43,623 nucleotides of DNA, taken from positions 1 through 43,623 of the forward strand of contig JAHFOQ010000007.1 in assembly GCA_023261595.1 (NCBI GenBank), given 5' to 3'. Each line of letters opens with the position of its first letter. Position 1 is the stretch's first letter. A model generated the notes under the pieces. The model ran no database searches, had not been told where the DNA came from, and was given only the letters and a program-made list of their open reading frames with translations. This document shows positions 1-9,858 of this stretch, in pieces. Source of the DNA: a bacterium (GTDB lineage: Bacteria; Patescibacteriota; Saccharimonadia; CAILAD01; BJGX01). Both the position numbers and the translations under genes were made by a program.

Positions 1-1113
1 AAAAAAGGAACCGTTTGTAACATTAGCGTTTAATGCGTTAGCAATAGAGATAGTACCTGTGCCAGGATTTTCAATTAAACCTCCGACACCACTGGCAGTA
101 CTTATTGTGCCGCTATCATTGTTCTTTAGAAGCCCAAAAGTACCTGCAGCGGCATTAATAGTTCCGCTTGAGTTATTGAACGTATAGCCCAATACCCCAG
201 CCATAAGATTGATATTGCCAGTTCCTTCATGAATAGCTAGGCCGGTCTCACCCGCCAATCCACCATAGTTCTGTGGATTTCCACTCATTATCTCACCAGC
301 ATGGTATCCGCCAGTAAATAGCTCCGATACAGCTGATTGACCAAGATTGACAAAATATTCAGATGAGGCACCGGAGTAATAGTTGTATCCAGGAGTCAAC
401 GAAGTTACTACTTCTTGGGTACCGTTCACACGAATAATAGGTGTGCCGGTAAGTGGTGTAAGAATACTTGGATTATCTATTGCAGAAACATTTCCGAATG
501 CAGTGTGCCCTGTAAAATGCCCTGTACCATTTACATCTAGTGTAGTAACTGGTGATGGATTATTTATACCCACCTGACCGTTAGCCGTTACATTAACCAT
601 GGAGTATCCTGTTGCATTCTGCAGTTGCAGCAAGTCTACTGCTTGGTCACTATTACCACGTATAGTACCACCGACAACGTATGGGCTACTTGGCTGAATT
701 ACAAATTCTTTCGCACTCTGTAATAGGGTTGAATTACAAATTACCTGGGCACTACATCCGCCCGTATAATAATTGGTAAAATAATCTCCAGCCCCGTTCG
801 AAATACTTACATTAGAATTCTGATCTGACGTAATAGTACCAGTAACATGTAAATCACCATTAATTGTAGCGCTGCCTTCAACAGTAAGTTGACCTGTGGT
901 AGTAGTCACCCCTTGCTTTAAGTAGTCTCCCGTATCAATTCTGCCAGAGTAATTTCTCGAACTTAAATCATCAATCTTAGCCGTGTATTGTTTCCACCAA
1001 AAAAACAAAATTACTAAAATAATTCCTGTGGTTATAAGTAATAACCAAGTAGTAACTTTTAACCAAGTTGGTGTAACAATTTCTTCTACCTGTTCTTCGG
1101 GCATATACTTCAC
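1..1113 (-). CDS. Membrane-anchored fibre/adhesin-like protein, truncated at the window start (C-terminus outside); absent from the ORF track
   Basis: Manual minus-strand translation from GTG at 1113: MKYMPEEQVEEIVTPTWLKVTTWLLLITTGIILVILFFWWKQY..., open to position 1. N-terminus and promoter nearly identical to the 1170-3185 gene. Glycine-rich ~18-20 aa repeats (GTINAAAGTFGLLKNNDS / GTISTASGVGGLIENPGT). Confidence 0.85.
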   Translation of the reverse strand, partial: MKYMPEEQVEEIVTPTWLKVTTWLLLITTGIILVILFFWWKQYTAKIDDLSSRNYSGRIDTGDYLKQGVTTTTGQLTVEGSATINGDLHVTGTITSDQNSNVSISNGAGDYFTNYYTGGCSAQVICNSTLLQSAKEFVIQPSSPYVVGGTIRGNSDQAVDLLQLQNATGYSMVNVTANGQVGINNPSPVTTLDVNGTGHFTGHTAFGNVSAIDNPSILTPLTGTPIIRVNGTQEVVTSLTPGYNYYSGASSEYFVNLGQSAVSELFTGGYHAGEIMSGNPQNYGGLAGETGLAIHEGTGNINLMAGVLGYTFNNSSGTINAAAGTFGLLKNNDSGTISTASGVGGLIENPGTGTISIANALNANVTNGSFF

Positions 1114-1170
1114 ACTTCTCTTATACTAATAGTATAGAGGTTATGGTTATACAGCGTCAAGCAAAGGGTC
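1114..1170 (-). promoter_or_regulatory. Sigma70-type promoter of fibre gene 1
   Basis: Minus strand TTGACG-18 nt-TATACT then ATTAGTATAAGAGAA before GTG. Confidence 0.6.
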
Positions 1171-3185
1171 TACGGATTCACTACAGATGAGGACGGAGGG
1201 GTAGAAGGTATCTGCTGTTTCTTAAGTTCTTTCACCTCAGCTTCGAGAGCATCTATACGCTGTTCGTGATCATCTACAACTCCACTAAGTTTTTTAAGAT
1301 CTGCTGTGAGAGTATCAAGTTGTAGACCTTTATCTACTAATTGCTTGTTTATCTGATCTAGTTTGCCATTTTGTTCTTGAATAGCAGACACAATGTATGG
1401 AATCATACCTTCTTTATTCAAATTAAGATAGCCGTTAACATCTTTGCCTACCAAATCGGGTAGTATTTTTTGTACTTCTTGGGCAATAAATCCTGCAATA
1501 GGGGCGGAATCTGGGCTTGATCTAAAATTATAGGTAACTCCTCTTAACTGCATAATTGTATCAAGACTATCATTAAGTGTAACGATATTTGTTTTAAGTC
1601 GCTCATCCGAAGTACAATTCCAACCACCGGGGCCAGAGGTATCCACAATACAAGTCTGGGTAGTTCCGGTAAATGCTGCTGTGGTATCAGTTGAAGTATC
1701 GGTAACTTCAAAACGATGAGTAGGATTGGCTTGGTTTATACCTACCTTACCACCAAATAATCCAATAACATTCGCATTGCTCATTGTTACCGGTGTAGTG
1801 TCGTCTACATTCAGGCCAAACGAATTATCGGCAGTTGCATCAATCGTTAAGTTTTGGCCAATAGCGAATGATTTATCTCCATTTATTTGAATACCGACCC
1901 CCATACCTAAAGAGTTTTCACCGCTAATTCCACTGCTTTTACCAATTAACGCTGCAAAACCATTGCCGGTAACGGTATTGCTTTCACCTAATACAAGTAC
2001 ATCTGGAGCTGTGACATTATTATCATTACCTACTACAAAAATATTTTCTTGGCGAATTAAGCGCTGTACTGGACATATAAGAGCGTCCGAGCTAAGACAT
2101 AGCTCTTCGCCGACGACATTATTTTTCCCTATTGCTGTTGAGTGATTAGATTCCAGGTCATTACATTCACCAACGTTAAAACTATTATCTCCCTCTGTTT
2201 TTGTAAAACAGGTACCTGGTCCAAAAAAATTCAATCTACCTAGTCCAATACTGGCTGAGTAGGTACCGTTCATCTGGTTTAGCCCACCAAGAGCTATATT
2301 GCCTGTTCCCCCATTACCATAATTGTGATCTGGATCTGCTACAAGTGGTCCAATAACATTAAATGCTCCAAGGCTCGTACTAAACTGTCCTTCAACATCG
2401 CTTAATGCCCCAATAGCCACCGATAATGGACCTCTTGCAGCAACATCATAACCAATTGCCATAGAGCTTAAGCCAATATTGGCATCGTCCCATAATGTAC
2501 CTGCAGCAAAATTATTACCACCATATGGACTAAAATCTAAGGGATAATCATCAATTTCGCCAGCTCTTAGAGCAACTTTTTTCGGGTACCAAAACAATCT
2601 GTTTCCTGGCCCACTAATGCTTATTGGATTTCCTGGGCCTTCTTGCAAACTCAATACATCCGCAAATGCACCTACTGCAATTAAGCTTCCATTATTTGCA
2701 GATGCATCTAAATACAGGTCATATCCACCTTGTGGGATAGAAGTATTGTGTAACAGTGGATTAACCCCCATCTCTAGAGTGGAGCCAGCGAGTACCACAC
2801 CATTTTGCGCATACGCTACACCTACACCTCCGCTCGCGCCAGAAGTTCCTGTTGATCCGTTAATTCCGGTATTTCCGGCTGGTCCCTGTGGACCTACAGC
2901 AGGTTGTAGCTGTGATGCAAGATTACCTATAACTCCCGATAAATCTACACTATTTCCATTAGATAGTGACAATTCGGTTCCGTTGAGTTTTAGGTCTTGC
3001 CGTTTCATTGAAGACGAAGTATCGCTACTTATTCCATCTGACTTAAGAACAGAAAAGTATTTTTGCCACCAGAAAAAGAGAATTATTAAAATAATTCCAG
3101 TGGTTATCAGTAACAACCAAGTTGTAATTTTCAACCAAGTTGGGGTAACAATCTCTGCTACCTGTTCTTCGGGCATATATTCCAC
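1170..3185 (-). CDS. Membrane-anchored trimeric-fibre-like protein: N-terminal TM, collagen-like GXX segment, YadA-like head repeats, C-terminal peptidase S74 chaperone domain
   Basis: TM helix WLLLITTGIILIILFFWW; GPQGPAGNTGINGSTGTSGASGG; repeats SMAIGYDVAARG / SVAIGALSDVEG / STAIGKNNVVG; SDERLKTNI...GFIAQEVQKILPDLV...IPYIVSAIQEQN typical of S74; coiled-coil tail. GTG start. Confidence 0.85.
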   Translation of the reverse strand: MEYMPEEQVAEIVTPTWLKITTWLLLITTGIILIILFFWWQKYFSVLKSDGISSDTSSSMKRQDLKLNGTELSLSNGNSVDLSGVIGNLASQLQPAVGPQGPAGNTGINGSTGTSGASGGVGVAYAQNGVVLAGSTLEMGVNPLLHNTSIPQGGYDLYLDASANNGSLIAVGAFADVLSLQEGPGNPISISGPGNRLFWYPKKVALRAGEIDDYPLDFSPYGGNNFAAGTLWDDANIGLSSMAIGYDVAARGPLSVAIGALSDVEGQFSTSLGAFNVIGPLVADPDHNYGNGGTGNIALGGLNQMNGTYSASIGLGRLNFFGPGTCFTKTEGDNSFNVGECNDLESNHSTAIGKNNVVGEELCLSSDALICPVQRLIRQENIFVVGNDNNVTAPDVLVLGESNTVTGNGFAALIGKSSGISGENSLGMGVGIQINGDKSFAIGQNLTIDATADNSFGLNVDDTTPVTMSNANVIGLFGGKVGINQANPTHRFEVTDTSTDTTAAFTGTTQTCIVDTSGPGGWNCTSDERLKTNIVTLNDSLDTIMQLRGVTYNFRSSPDSAPIAGFIAQEVQKILPDLVGKDVNGYLNLNKEGMIPYIVSAIQEQNGKLDQINKQLVDKGLQLDTLTADLKKLSGVVDDHEQRIDALEAEVKELKKQQIPSTPPSSSVVNP

Positions 3186-3240
3186 ATTTCTCTTATAGCA
3201 ATAGTATAGAGGTTATGGTTATGAAAGGTCAAATAAATAG
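3186..3240 (-). promoter_or_regulatory. Sigma70-type promoter of fibre gene 2, near-identical to that of gene 1
   Basis: Minus strand TTGACC-18 nt-TATACT; shared ATAACCATAACCTCTATACTATT. Confidence 0.6.
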
Positions 3241-3241
3241 T

Positions 3242-5068
3242 TTACGATTTTTTACGTACTGCTCTATCGATTGGAGCAAACAATTTTGCAAAGGCAGGAC
3301 CTTCGAGAGTTTCTTTTTCAATGAGAGTCTTAGCGATAAGATCAAGTTTTTTGCGATTCTTGCGAATAGTATCTTCGGCTTTCTTGCTTGCTTCATTAAT
3401 AAGCTTAGCAACTTCGCCGTCAATTACTGCAGCCATTTCTTCTGAATAGTTTCTGCCTTCACCCATACTCCGCCCTAAGAAAACCGATCCGTCTCCATCA
3501 CCAAAGAAACGGTTTTTAAGTTTTTCGCTCATACCATATTCTGTAACCATTCGTTTTGCCAATTCGTTTGCATGTTTAAGGTCGCTTTCAGCACCAGTAG
3601 TAATATTTTCTTCTCCAAAAACGAGTTTTTCTGCACTACGTCCACCAAGGCTCATGGCAAGATCATCTTTAAAGTCAGCTATTGAATGTAAATGTTTATC
3701 TTCTTCTGGCAGACTCCACGTTACCCCGCCAGCCATACCGCGGCTCACAATAGATACTTTATGTACAGGATGACATTTTGGCAATAAGTGGCTGAGTAAT
3801 GCGTGGCCTGCTTCATGATAAGCAGTCAATTTCTTTTCTTCATCATTAAGAATATGGCTTTTACGTTCTGGGCCAAGCGCAATCTTTTCTACAGCTTCAT
3901 GGAAATCAGCTTGAACAAGTTTTTTACGATTTGAACGAGCTGCAAAAATAGCTGCTTCATTAGCAATATTAGCTAGGTCTGCACCAGACACACCTGGTGT
4001 TTTACGGGCAATTTCACCTAGTTTAACTGAATTATCGAGCGGTTTATTCTTGGTATGTACTTCTAGTATTTGTTCTCGAGCTTTCATGTCGGGAGCATCG
4101 AGAGTAATACGTCGATCGAATCGACCGGGACGAAGTAACGCTGGGTCAAGAACATCTGGTCGGTTAGTAGCTGCCATTACAATCACATTTGTACCTTGTT
4201 CGAAACCATCCATTTCTACTAAGATTTGGTTTAGGGTTTGTTCGCGCTCATCATGACCACCACCAAGGCCAGCACCACGCTGACGACCTACTGCATCAAT
4301 CTCATCAATAAATATAATACATGGAGCATTCTTTTTTGCTTTCCCGAACAGGTCGCGCACACGGCTTGCACCAACCCCAACAAACATTTCTACAAACTCA
4401 GAACCAGAAATAGAAAAGAATGGAACATCGGCTTCGCCTGCTACTGCTCGAGCCAGAAGTGTTTTACCGGTGCCAGGAGATCCAAATAGCAACACACCTT
4501 TTGGAATCTTTGCTCCTAGTGCTTCGAATTTAGCAGGGTACTTTAGGAACTCAACGATTTCTTCTAGTTCAGTTTTAGCTTCGATTGCACCTGCAACATC
4601 GCTAAACTTAACTTTTTCTTTTTCTAAACCAAATACGCGGGCTTTACTTTTACCAAAGCTCATAGCTTGGTTATTGCTTCCCTGTGCTTGACGCATAATA
4701 AAGTAAAAGAACCCGATAATAAGTGCAATAGGTAAGACGGTTAGGAGAAAATCGAATATTTTTGTAAGACCAGTTTCGGTGTTTTTCGCCTCAACCTTTA
4801 TCTTTGTATAATCGATACCATAATCTTTAAGAGTTGTATTTGATTCTTTTAGGCTTTCTTCTTTCGTGCCATCTTTTAATGTAATGGTAAGGTTATCACC
4901 TGAGACATCTATTTTATCAATCTGGCCAGCATTTGCCTGTTCGATCATCTTACTAATACTAACTTGTGCAGTTTTTGGTTCACTAAAATTTGCATAAGCA
5001 AGTAACCCGCCTAGAATAACGAGCGCAGCTACAATATAAAAAACTTGTCGTGGTATTTTCTTCATCAT
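3242..5068 (-). CDS. ftsH: ATP-dependent zinc metalloprotease FtsH
   Basis: Walker [29 protein letters not shown] zinc motif, N-terminal TM helices. Confidence 0.97.
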   Translation of the reverse strand: MMKKIPRQVFYIVAALVILGGLLAYANFSEPKTAQVSISKMIEQANAGQIDKIDVSGDNLTITLKDGTKEESLKESNTTLKDYGIDYTKIKVEAKNTETGLTKIFDFLLTVLPIALIIGFFYFIMRQAQGSNNQAMSFGKSKARVFGLEKEKVKFSDVAGAIEAKTELEEIVEFLKYPAKFEALGAKIPKGVLLFGSPGTGKTLLARAVAGEADVPFFSISGSEFVEMFVGVGASRVRDLFGKAKKNAPCIIFIDEIDAVGRQRGAGLGGGHDEREQTLNQILVEMDGFEQGTNVIVMAATNRPDVLDPALLRPGRFDRRITLDAPDMKAREQILEVHTKNKPLDNSVKLGEIARKTPGVSGADLANIANEAAIFAARSNRKKLVQADFHEAVEKIALGPERKSHILNDEEKKLTAYHEAGHALLSHLLPKCHPVHKVSIVSRGMAGGVTWSLPEEDKHLHSIADFKDDLAMSLGGRSAEKLVFGEENITTGAESDLKHANELAKRMVTEYGMSEKLKNRFFGDGDGSVFLGRSMGEGRNYSEEMAAVIDGEVAKLINEASKKAEDTIRKNRKKLDLIAKTLIEKETLEGPAFAKLFAPIDRAVRKKS

Positions 5069-5070
5069 AA

Positions 5071-6399
5071 TTAGTTCTTCTTACAAACTATCTTTACACC
5101 AGAAGGTGAATCTACTATGTGGTTCCGGCTCGCTGCTATAAATGGAATCCACACTACTTCATTCTGATTGTTTACCAGAATTGGCCAGTGTGAACGGAGT
5201 TCTCGCGGAATCTTTTTGTCTACAAAAATATCCTGTAATTTTTTACTGCCATTGAGGCCGATCGGGGCAATTCTATCACCACTTTGGCGTGAACGCACAT
5301 AGTATTTATCTGATTTTAAAATGACAGAATCAGCCCCCTGTACTGCAGAGTCAGTCATTTCAATATGAAAATGTTTATTTTGATAGGGGCTAGAATCGGT
5401 AAGCAATCGGGCAGTTTCTTCAGGAGAAAGTGGAGTTTCGGCGGTATGATATGCGATTCCTACGGTATCATATCCTACAGATAGTTGCAACCCAGATTTT
5501 AGGTTTTTACTACTCCCACTCTGACCATTTTGCCAGAATTTTACAGCTTCTTTTAAATTACTCTGGCTCAAACCTACGCCCGGCATTAATCGTTTTGCCA
5601 AAAGAGCAACGACATTTATGGCAACTGTGTCGGGTAAGTTGCGAAATCCAGTTTTTGCCATTTCCACACTTTCTGTAGTCGAATGAATCGAAAGTTCAGC
5701 AATAAGATTACTAAGTTGGGAAAAAATCTTTTCATTTAAGTCTTCTAAATGGTTTAGAACAGTATGAAAAGAATGGCGAAAATTTCGATACATTGTACTT
5801 CCAAGTGGTAGGAGCTCTTGGCGAACATAGTTTCTACTAAAGCCAACATCTGAATTACTCTCATCGACTACAAAAGGCAGGTCATGTAAGTTTGCATACG
5901 TAATAATCTCTGCCTTACTAAAAGGTAGTAATGGACGTACGATACTTCCACGTTTTGCTTTCAGGGCAGTAATTCCATCTCTTTCGGCGCCACGAATTGA
6001 ATTAAATACGGCCGTTTCAATTCGATCATCACCATGATGAGCAGTAACGATAACATCATAGTTAAGATCATTGCGTAATCTTTCGAGAAACGCATAGCGG
6101 GCAGCTCTCCACGCCGCTTCGGTTTGTGTCGTTCCCTCTTCGAGTTTTTCCAAATAAAACGGCATATTAAACGATTCAGCTAAACCCCCAACAAACTGAG
6201 CATCTCGTGCGCTTGTATGGCGAACATTATGATCTAGATGTGCAACCGTCATTTGCCAGCCATAAAAGTTTTGCAGTTCATGCAACATATTCAAAAGAGA
6301 AACAGAGTCAACTCCACCAGAAACAGCCACCACAATTTTGGACTGCGGGGGTAAAAGTTCAGTTTTCTGCAAATGGTCGTGTAGTCGCGTACTTAGCAT
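5071..6399 (-). CDS. tilS: tRNA(Ile)-lysidine synthase TilS (ORF extends to 6426; start at 6399 preferred)
   Basis: PP-loop SGGVDSVSLLNML, AHLDHNVR, TAHHGDDRIETAVFNSIRG; C-terminal substrate-binding region. Confidence 0.92.
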   Translation of the reverse strand: MLSTRLHDHLQKTELLPPQSKIVVAVSGGVDSVSLLNMLHELQNFYGWQMTVAHLDHNVRHTSARDAQFVGGLAESFNMPFYLEKLEEGTTQTEAAWRAARYAFLERLRNDLNYDVIVTAHHGDDRIETAVFNSIRGAERDGITALKAKRGSIVRPLLPFSKAEIITYANLHDLPFVVDESNSDVGFSRNYVRQELLPLGSTMYRNFRHSFHTVLNHLEDLNEKIFSQLSNLIAELSIHSTTESVEMAKTGFRNLPDTVAINVVALLAKRLMPGVGLSQSNLKEAVKFWQNGQSGSSKNLKSGLQLSVGYDTVGIAYHTAETPLSPEETARLLTDSSPYQNKHFHIEMTDSAVQGADSVILKSDKYYVRSRQSGDRIAPIGLNGSKKLQDIFVDKKIPRELRSHWPILVNNQNEVVWIPFIAASRNHIVDSPSGVKIVCKKN

Positions 6400-6469
6400 T
6401 AGTTCTATTATACCTATTTTTATCATATATATAAGAAAGATCTGATAAATCTATAGGCTCAAGCAAAAG

Positions 6470-6487
6470 GCCCGACACTAGTCGGGC
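6470..6487 (-). terminator. Hairpin downstream of tRNA-fMet
   Basis: GCCCGAC-ACTA-GTCGGGC followed by CCTTTT on the minus strand. Confidence 0.65.
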
Positions 6488-6495
6488 TCTTTGCT

Positions 6496-6570
6496 TGGTA
6501 GCGGGGGCAGGATTCGAACCTGCGACCTCCGGGTTATGAGCCCGACGAGCTGCCACTGCTCTACCCCGCG
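6496..6570 (-). tRNA. Initiator tRNA-fMet (CAU), CCA encoded
   Basis: CGCGGGGTAGAGCAGTGGCAGCTCGTCGGGCTCATAACCCG...GGTTCGAATCCTGCCCCCGCTACCA; unpaired 1/72 (C/U) and three consecutive G:C pairs in the anticodon stem, initiator hallmarks. Confidence 0.95.
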
Positions 6571-6650
6571 ACAAAATCTAATAATTACTACAAATACAAT
6601 AAGAAAAGGTACTGAGTACTTGGAAATTATAGCCTAAAGATGGTTAAATT

Positions 6651-7046
6651 TCAAGACCCTAACAAGAATTCGCGCCATTGTTGCCAATGGGGTTTTTCAG
6701 CTTCTATTTCTTCTTTTGTCTTCAATTCAACCTGTTGAGCTGGCTGAACTGAAGCAGAAGCAACATCGGTCTTCTGTACAATAACAACTTGTTCACCGGG
6801 TTTTTGCATACCAAGCTTATCTCGAGCTACTTTCTCTTTATAGTCAGCTGTCTGATAATAGGTTACTTTATAACCCAATTCTTCTATTTGAGACTGAAGT
6901 TGAGTAATCTGATTATCAAGCTCATCAGTTTTAGCTCGTAAATTATAGTTCTTTCCGGTCTCGTTCGTTAAAACTGCAAACATATAAATAATAATTGCTA
7001 GACCGATCCAAAATGCTAAACGAGTAAAATCAAATAGCTTACGCAT
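6651..7046 (-). CDS. Septum formation initiator (FtsB/DivIC) family protein
   Basis: Single N-terminal TM, coiled coil, YYQTADYKEKVARDKLGMQKPGEQVVIV. Confidence 0.8.
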   Translation of the reverse strand: MRKLFDFTRLAFWIGLAIIIYMFAVLTNETGKNYNLRAKTDELDNQITQLQSQIEELGYKVTYYQTADYKEKVARDKLGMQKPGEQVVIVQKTDVASASVQPAQQVELKTKEEIEAEKPHWQQWREFLLGS

Positions 7047-7083
7047 ACAATTATTTTAGCATATCTGGCAAAATATTAACCCG

Positions 7084-7245
7084 CTAGTGAATAACAGAAT
7101 CTACTGTTGCAGCACTTGCATATAGAACAAACGCCATACCGGCTAATGCGATGCATAAAATAGCCACTAGAATAATAGGGTCAAAATATTTCTTTTTCTT
7201 TTTAGTTAGTGCTGTTTTATTTGTTCTGCTTTTTGCGGTAGCCAT
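7084..7245 (-). CDS. Small single-TM protein (53 aa)
   Basis: Manual translation MATAKSRTNKTALTKKKKKYFDPIILVAILCIALAGMAFVLYASAATVDSVIH. Confidence 0.55.
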   Translation of the reverse strand: MATAKSRTNKTALTKKKKKYFDPIILVAILCIALAGMAFVLYASAATVDSVIH

Positions 7246-7325
7246 TATTTGTTCCTTTTTACTATTACCCTTATGGTAACGAATTATTGCAGATTATTCA
7301 AGTTTTCAAATTGTACGTTGTTTAA

Positions 7326-7364
7326 CCAAACTAAAAAGACCACATTGTGGTCTTTTTAGTTTGG
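7326..7364. terminator. Perfect long inverted repeat, likely terminator of tRNA-Met
   Basis: CCAAACTAAAAAGACCACA / TGTGGTCTTTTTAGTTTGG. Confidence 0.7.
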
Positions 7365-7438
7365 TGGCTGGAGCTGGAATTGAACCAGCGACCTCAGGCT
7401 TATGAGTCCCGCGCTCTAACCAACTGAGCTACCCAGCC
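7362..7438 (-). tRNA. Elongator tRNA-Met (CAU), CCA encoded
   Basis: GGCTGGGTAGCTCAGTTGGTTAGAGCGCGGGACTCATAAGCCTGAGGTCGCTGGTTCAATTCCAGCTCCAGCCACCA. Confidence 0.9.
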
Positions 7439-7503
7439 AAGAATTTTTTGTTTTATTGAACCGCTTTATTTTAACAGGAACTAATCATATAGTAAATATT
7501 TTT

Positions 7504-8739
7504 CTACAGCTCTATACGCAAATGTTTTTGCAATTGAATCGGTTGTTCGGTATGTTTTTTTCGTGTCAATGAACGTTCTAAGTGTGACTGTTCACCTACC
7601 ACTTGTGTTCCACTAAAGAGCTTTATGTCTAAATTGTCTTTATAGACTAGCTCGAGCCAACTTAACTGGTTCTTTGCAATATATGTCTTCGGAAGACCAA
7701 ATTTTGCCTTGGTGGCCATAATCATTTTTGTTCCACACCCGCTATTAGCATAAAATCCATGTTCAATTTTAGTAAGTTCGGGTCGATGCGTATGACCCGT
7801 AATAACCCCTAGATTACCTTTGTGTATTTGCATTTTAGCTTCATCACGCGACGGATCATTATGATGAATCCCCGAACCTTGTCCTGGTATACCCTTGGCT
7901 CGTTTAAGAATATTTTGCAAAATTAAACCAACCACCAAAACAATAAATGCAACATTAATAAATACTGCAATTTCAGTTAGGATAATAATCTCGAGAATAT
8001 GTCTTGCATCAAAACCTGATACACGATATATTCCTAGACCAATAATAATTCGCCCAATGAGAGTAATAAGAATTGGTATTAATAACCACCAACTACGATT
8101 TAATATCTCTCTATACATTACCCTACTTGCAACAAATTTTGGAAACTGGTGCGGTTCGGCCAAATGATCAATCCCTGCCAATAATTTTCCTTGGCTTTCT
8201 TTTACAAGTGGTAATGCTTGCTGTACAAGATATTGACCAAATGGTTTGTCATAAGGATCGCGAGGATCTTCGAAAGAATTGTCTGGATCAAATCTGTGGC
8301 CATGTTCAAAATATATACTACCTTGGGGTGATGTAAGTTCAAGTGTAAAACAAAGTTGAGCAGATAAATATTTTTGCACATCTTTTTGACTCGACTTATC
8401 CCAGCCCAATTTACCATCGTGGTTACCAATTACAAAAAATACTTGGTGATTTGGTAGTTTCGCAAAATCTGCGATTGTATTGGTAAAATCGGGATGAGCC
8501 TTGAGCGCTTTAGCTATACTTGGGCGCTCACCAGCCCACATTTCTATAATGTCACCATTTAACACGATAATGCCGTGTTCGTTTTTACTACCCTCTTTTA
8601 TAGCTTTGGTCAACTCTCGTTCAACTGTTTTACTTGCAGATGTTGTATTGGCAGCTAAATGCAAATCTGAGGCAACCAATACCCAAGTATCACGGCTGAG
8701 TTGAGTTCGTAGCCTGTTTGTGACGGTTCTTATTCCCAT
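7504..8739 (-). CDS. Metallophosphoesterase with internal TM segments
   Basis: DLHLA, NGDIIEMW, GNHDGK, GHTHRPE motifs. Confidence 0.85.
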   Translation of the reverse strand: MGIRTVTNRLRTQLSRDTWVLVASDLHLAANTTSASKTVERELTKAIKEGSKNEHGIIVLNGDIIEMWAGERPSIAKALKAHPDFTNTIADFAKLPNHQVFFVIGNHDGKLGWDKSSQKDVQKYLSAQLCFTLELTSPQGSIYFEHGHRFDPDNSFEDPRDPYDKPFGQYLVQQALPLVKESQGKLLAGIDHLAEPHQFPKFVASRVMYREILNRSWWLLIPILITLIGRIIIGLGIYRVSGFDARHILEIIILTEIAVFINVAFIVLVVGLILQNILKRAKGIPGQGSGIHHNDPSRDEAKMQIHKGNLGVITGHTHRPELTKIEHGFYANSGCGTKMIMATKAKFGLPKTYIAKNQLSWLELVYKDNLDIKLFSGTQVVGEQSHLERSLTRKKHTEQPIQLQKHLRIEL

Positions 8740-9857
8740 TTAAATACTTTAATCGCCACAATAAACATTATTATTCCCCAAACAATCAGACCGAGAATAT
8801 CCATCCTCACTTGCCATAACGAATAGCCAAGAGTTGAAACTGAACGCATGGCATCTGCCAAGTATGTAAGTGGTAGAAATCCGGTAAGACGCTGTAACCA
8901 TTCTGGTAGGTTGTCGCGCGGGATAAACGTACCAGAAAGGAATAACATTGGAAACGTTATTAAGTTGGCAATAGGAGCTGCTTGATTCTCGTCTTTGGCC
9001 CAGCCAGCTACAGCAAATCCAAACATTAAGAATACGATTATTCCTAAGAATGCCAAGATAAACATATTCAATATACTTCCTACTACCTGCACTTTAAACA
9101 CCAAGATACTAAGTGCCAGCAATAATGCTACCTGCAAGAAGGCAATGATAAATCGAGCCACCGATTGCCCAAAGATAAAACTAATTGGGTGCGTTGGAGT
9201 AACAAATAGTCGACGAAGAGCCCCGGTAGATTTAAAGCTAACGAAGGCAAAGGCAATACTAAATATCCCTAGCTGCATTATTGAAAGTGCTAATATTCCT
9301 GGCACAAGGTAGTCGAGATAGCTAAGATTATGGGTACTTATTCCTTGTGAGTTAACGCTATATACTACTGGCGTACGTGTGATTTCGTTATTAAAGCTAC
9401 TGACAATTTGTCCAATGACTAAACTTGCTGCCTGACCTACCTGTGGCTGACCTTTATTGTAATAAGTAGTAATCTCGGCAGCTTGTAACTTTTGAGTAGT
9501 TGGGTCAATTGAGCCAAATTGAGACGGTATAACAATTATAAGGTCTGTCTTGCCTTTGTCTAGCAAGTCTTTGGCATTATCAATATTATTTTGCGAAGCA
9601 TTAAATACGTTTTTATTATCTTCTAGTGCCTTAGTAAATTGCCCGGCCAATTCTGTATTACTATTGTTTACAATTGTTAGTTTAAAGTTACTCTGCTTGG
9701 TTGTGTTAAATGCACCAAAGATAAGAATAAACATAACTGGAATAAATAATGTAAAGAACACCGCTGTTCGATTACGAAAATACATCTTTACGCTAGCTAC
9801 AGTTAGCGTTTTATATGCGAGCCAACGTTTTTGATGGCGAGGATGTTTCTTATCCAT
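8730..9857 (-). CDS. ABC-2 type transporter permease
   Basis: N-terminal TM, large extracytoplasmic loop, five C-terminal TMs; adjacent ATPase. Confidence 0.85.
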   Translation of the reverse strand: MDKKHPRHQKRWLAYKTLTVASVKMYFRNRTAVFFTLFIPVMFILIFGAFNTTKQSNFKLTIVNNSNTELAGQFTKALEDNKNVFNASQNNIDNAKDLLDKGKTDLIIVIPSQFGSIDPTTQKLQAAEITTYYNKGQPQVGQAASLVIGQIVSSFNNEITRTPVVYSVNSQGISTHNLSYLDYLVPGILALSIMQLGIFSIAFAFVSFKSTGALRRLFVTPTHPISFIFGQSVARFIIAFLQVALLLALSILVFKVQVVGSILNMFILAFLGIIVFLMFGFAVAGWAKDENQAAPIANLITFPMLFLSGTFIPRDNLPEWLQRLTGFLPLTYLADAMRSVSTLGYSLWQVRMDILGLIVWGIIMFIVAIKVFKWE

Positions 9858-9858
9858 A

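Noticed and set aside
2617-3198. 193-aa plus-strand ORF opposite the fibre gene
   Set aside because: Antisense shadow of a strongly supported CDS; composition looks like complement of Gly/Ser-rich coding sequence.
1-3240. Prophage tail module as explanation of the S74 domain
   Set aside because: Both genes have N-terminal TM anchors and own promoters, and no capsid/terminase/tail genes follow; ftsH is adjacent. The region upstream is not visible, so not fully excluded.
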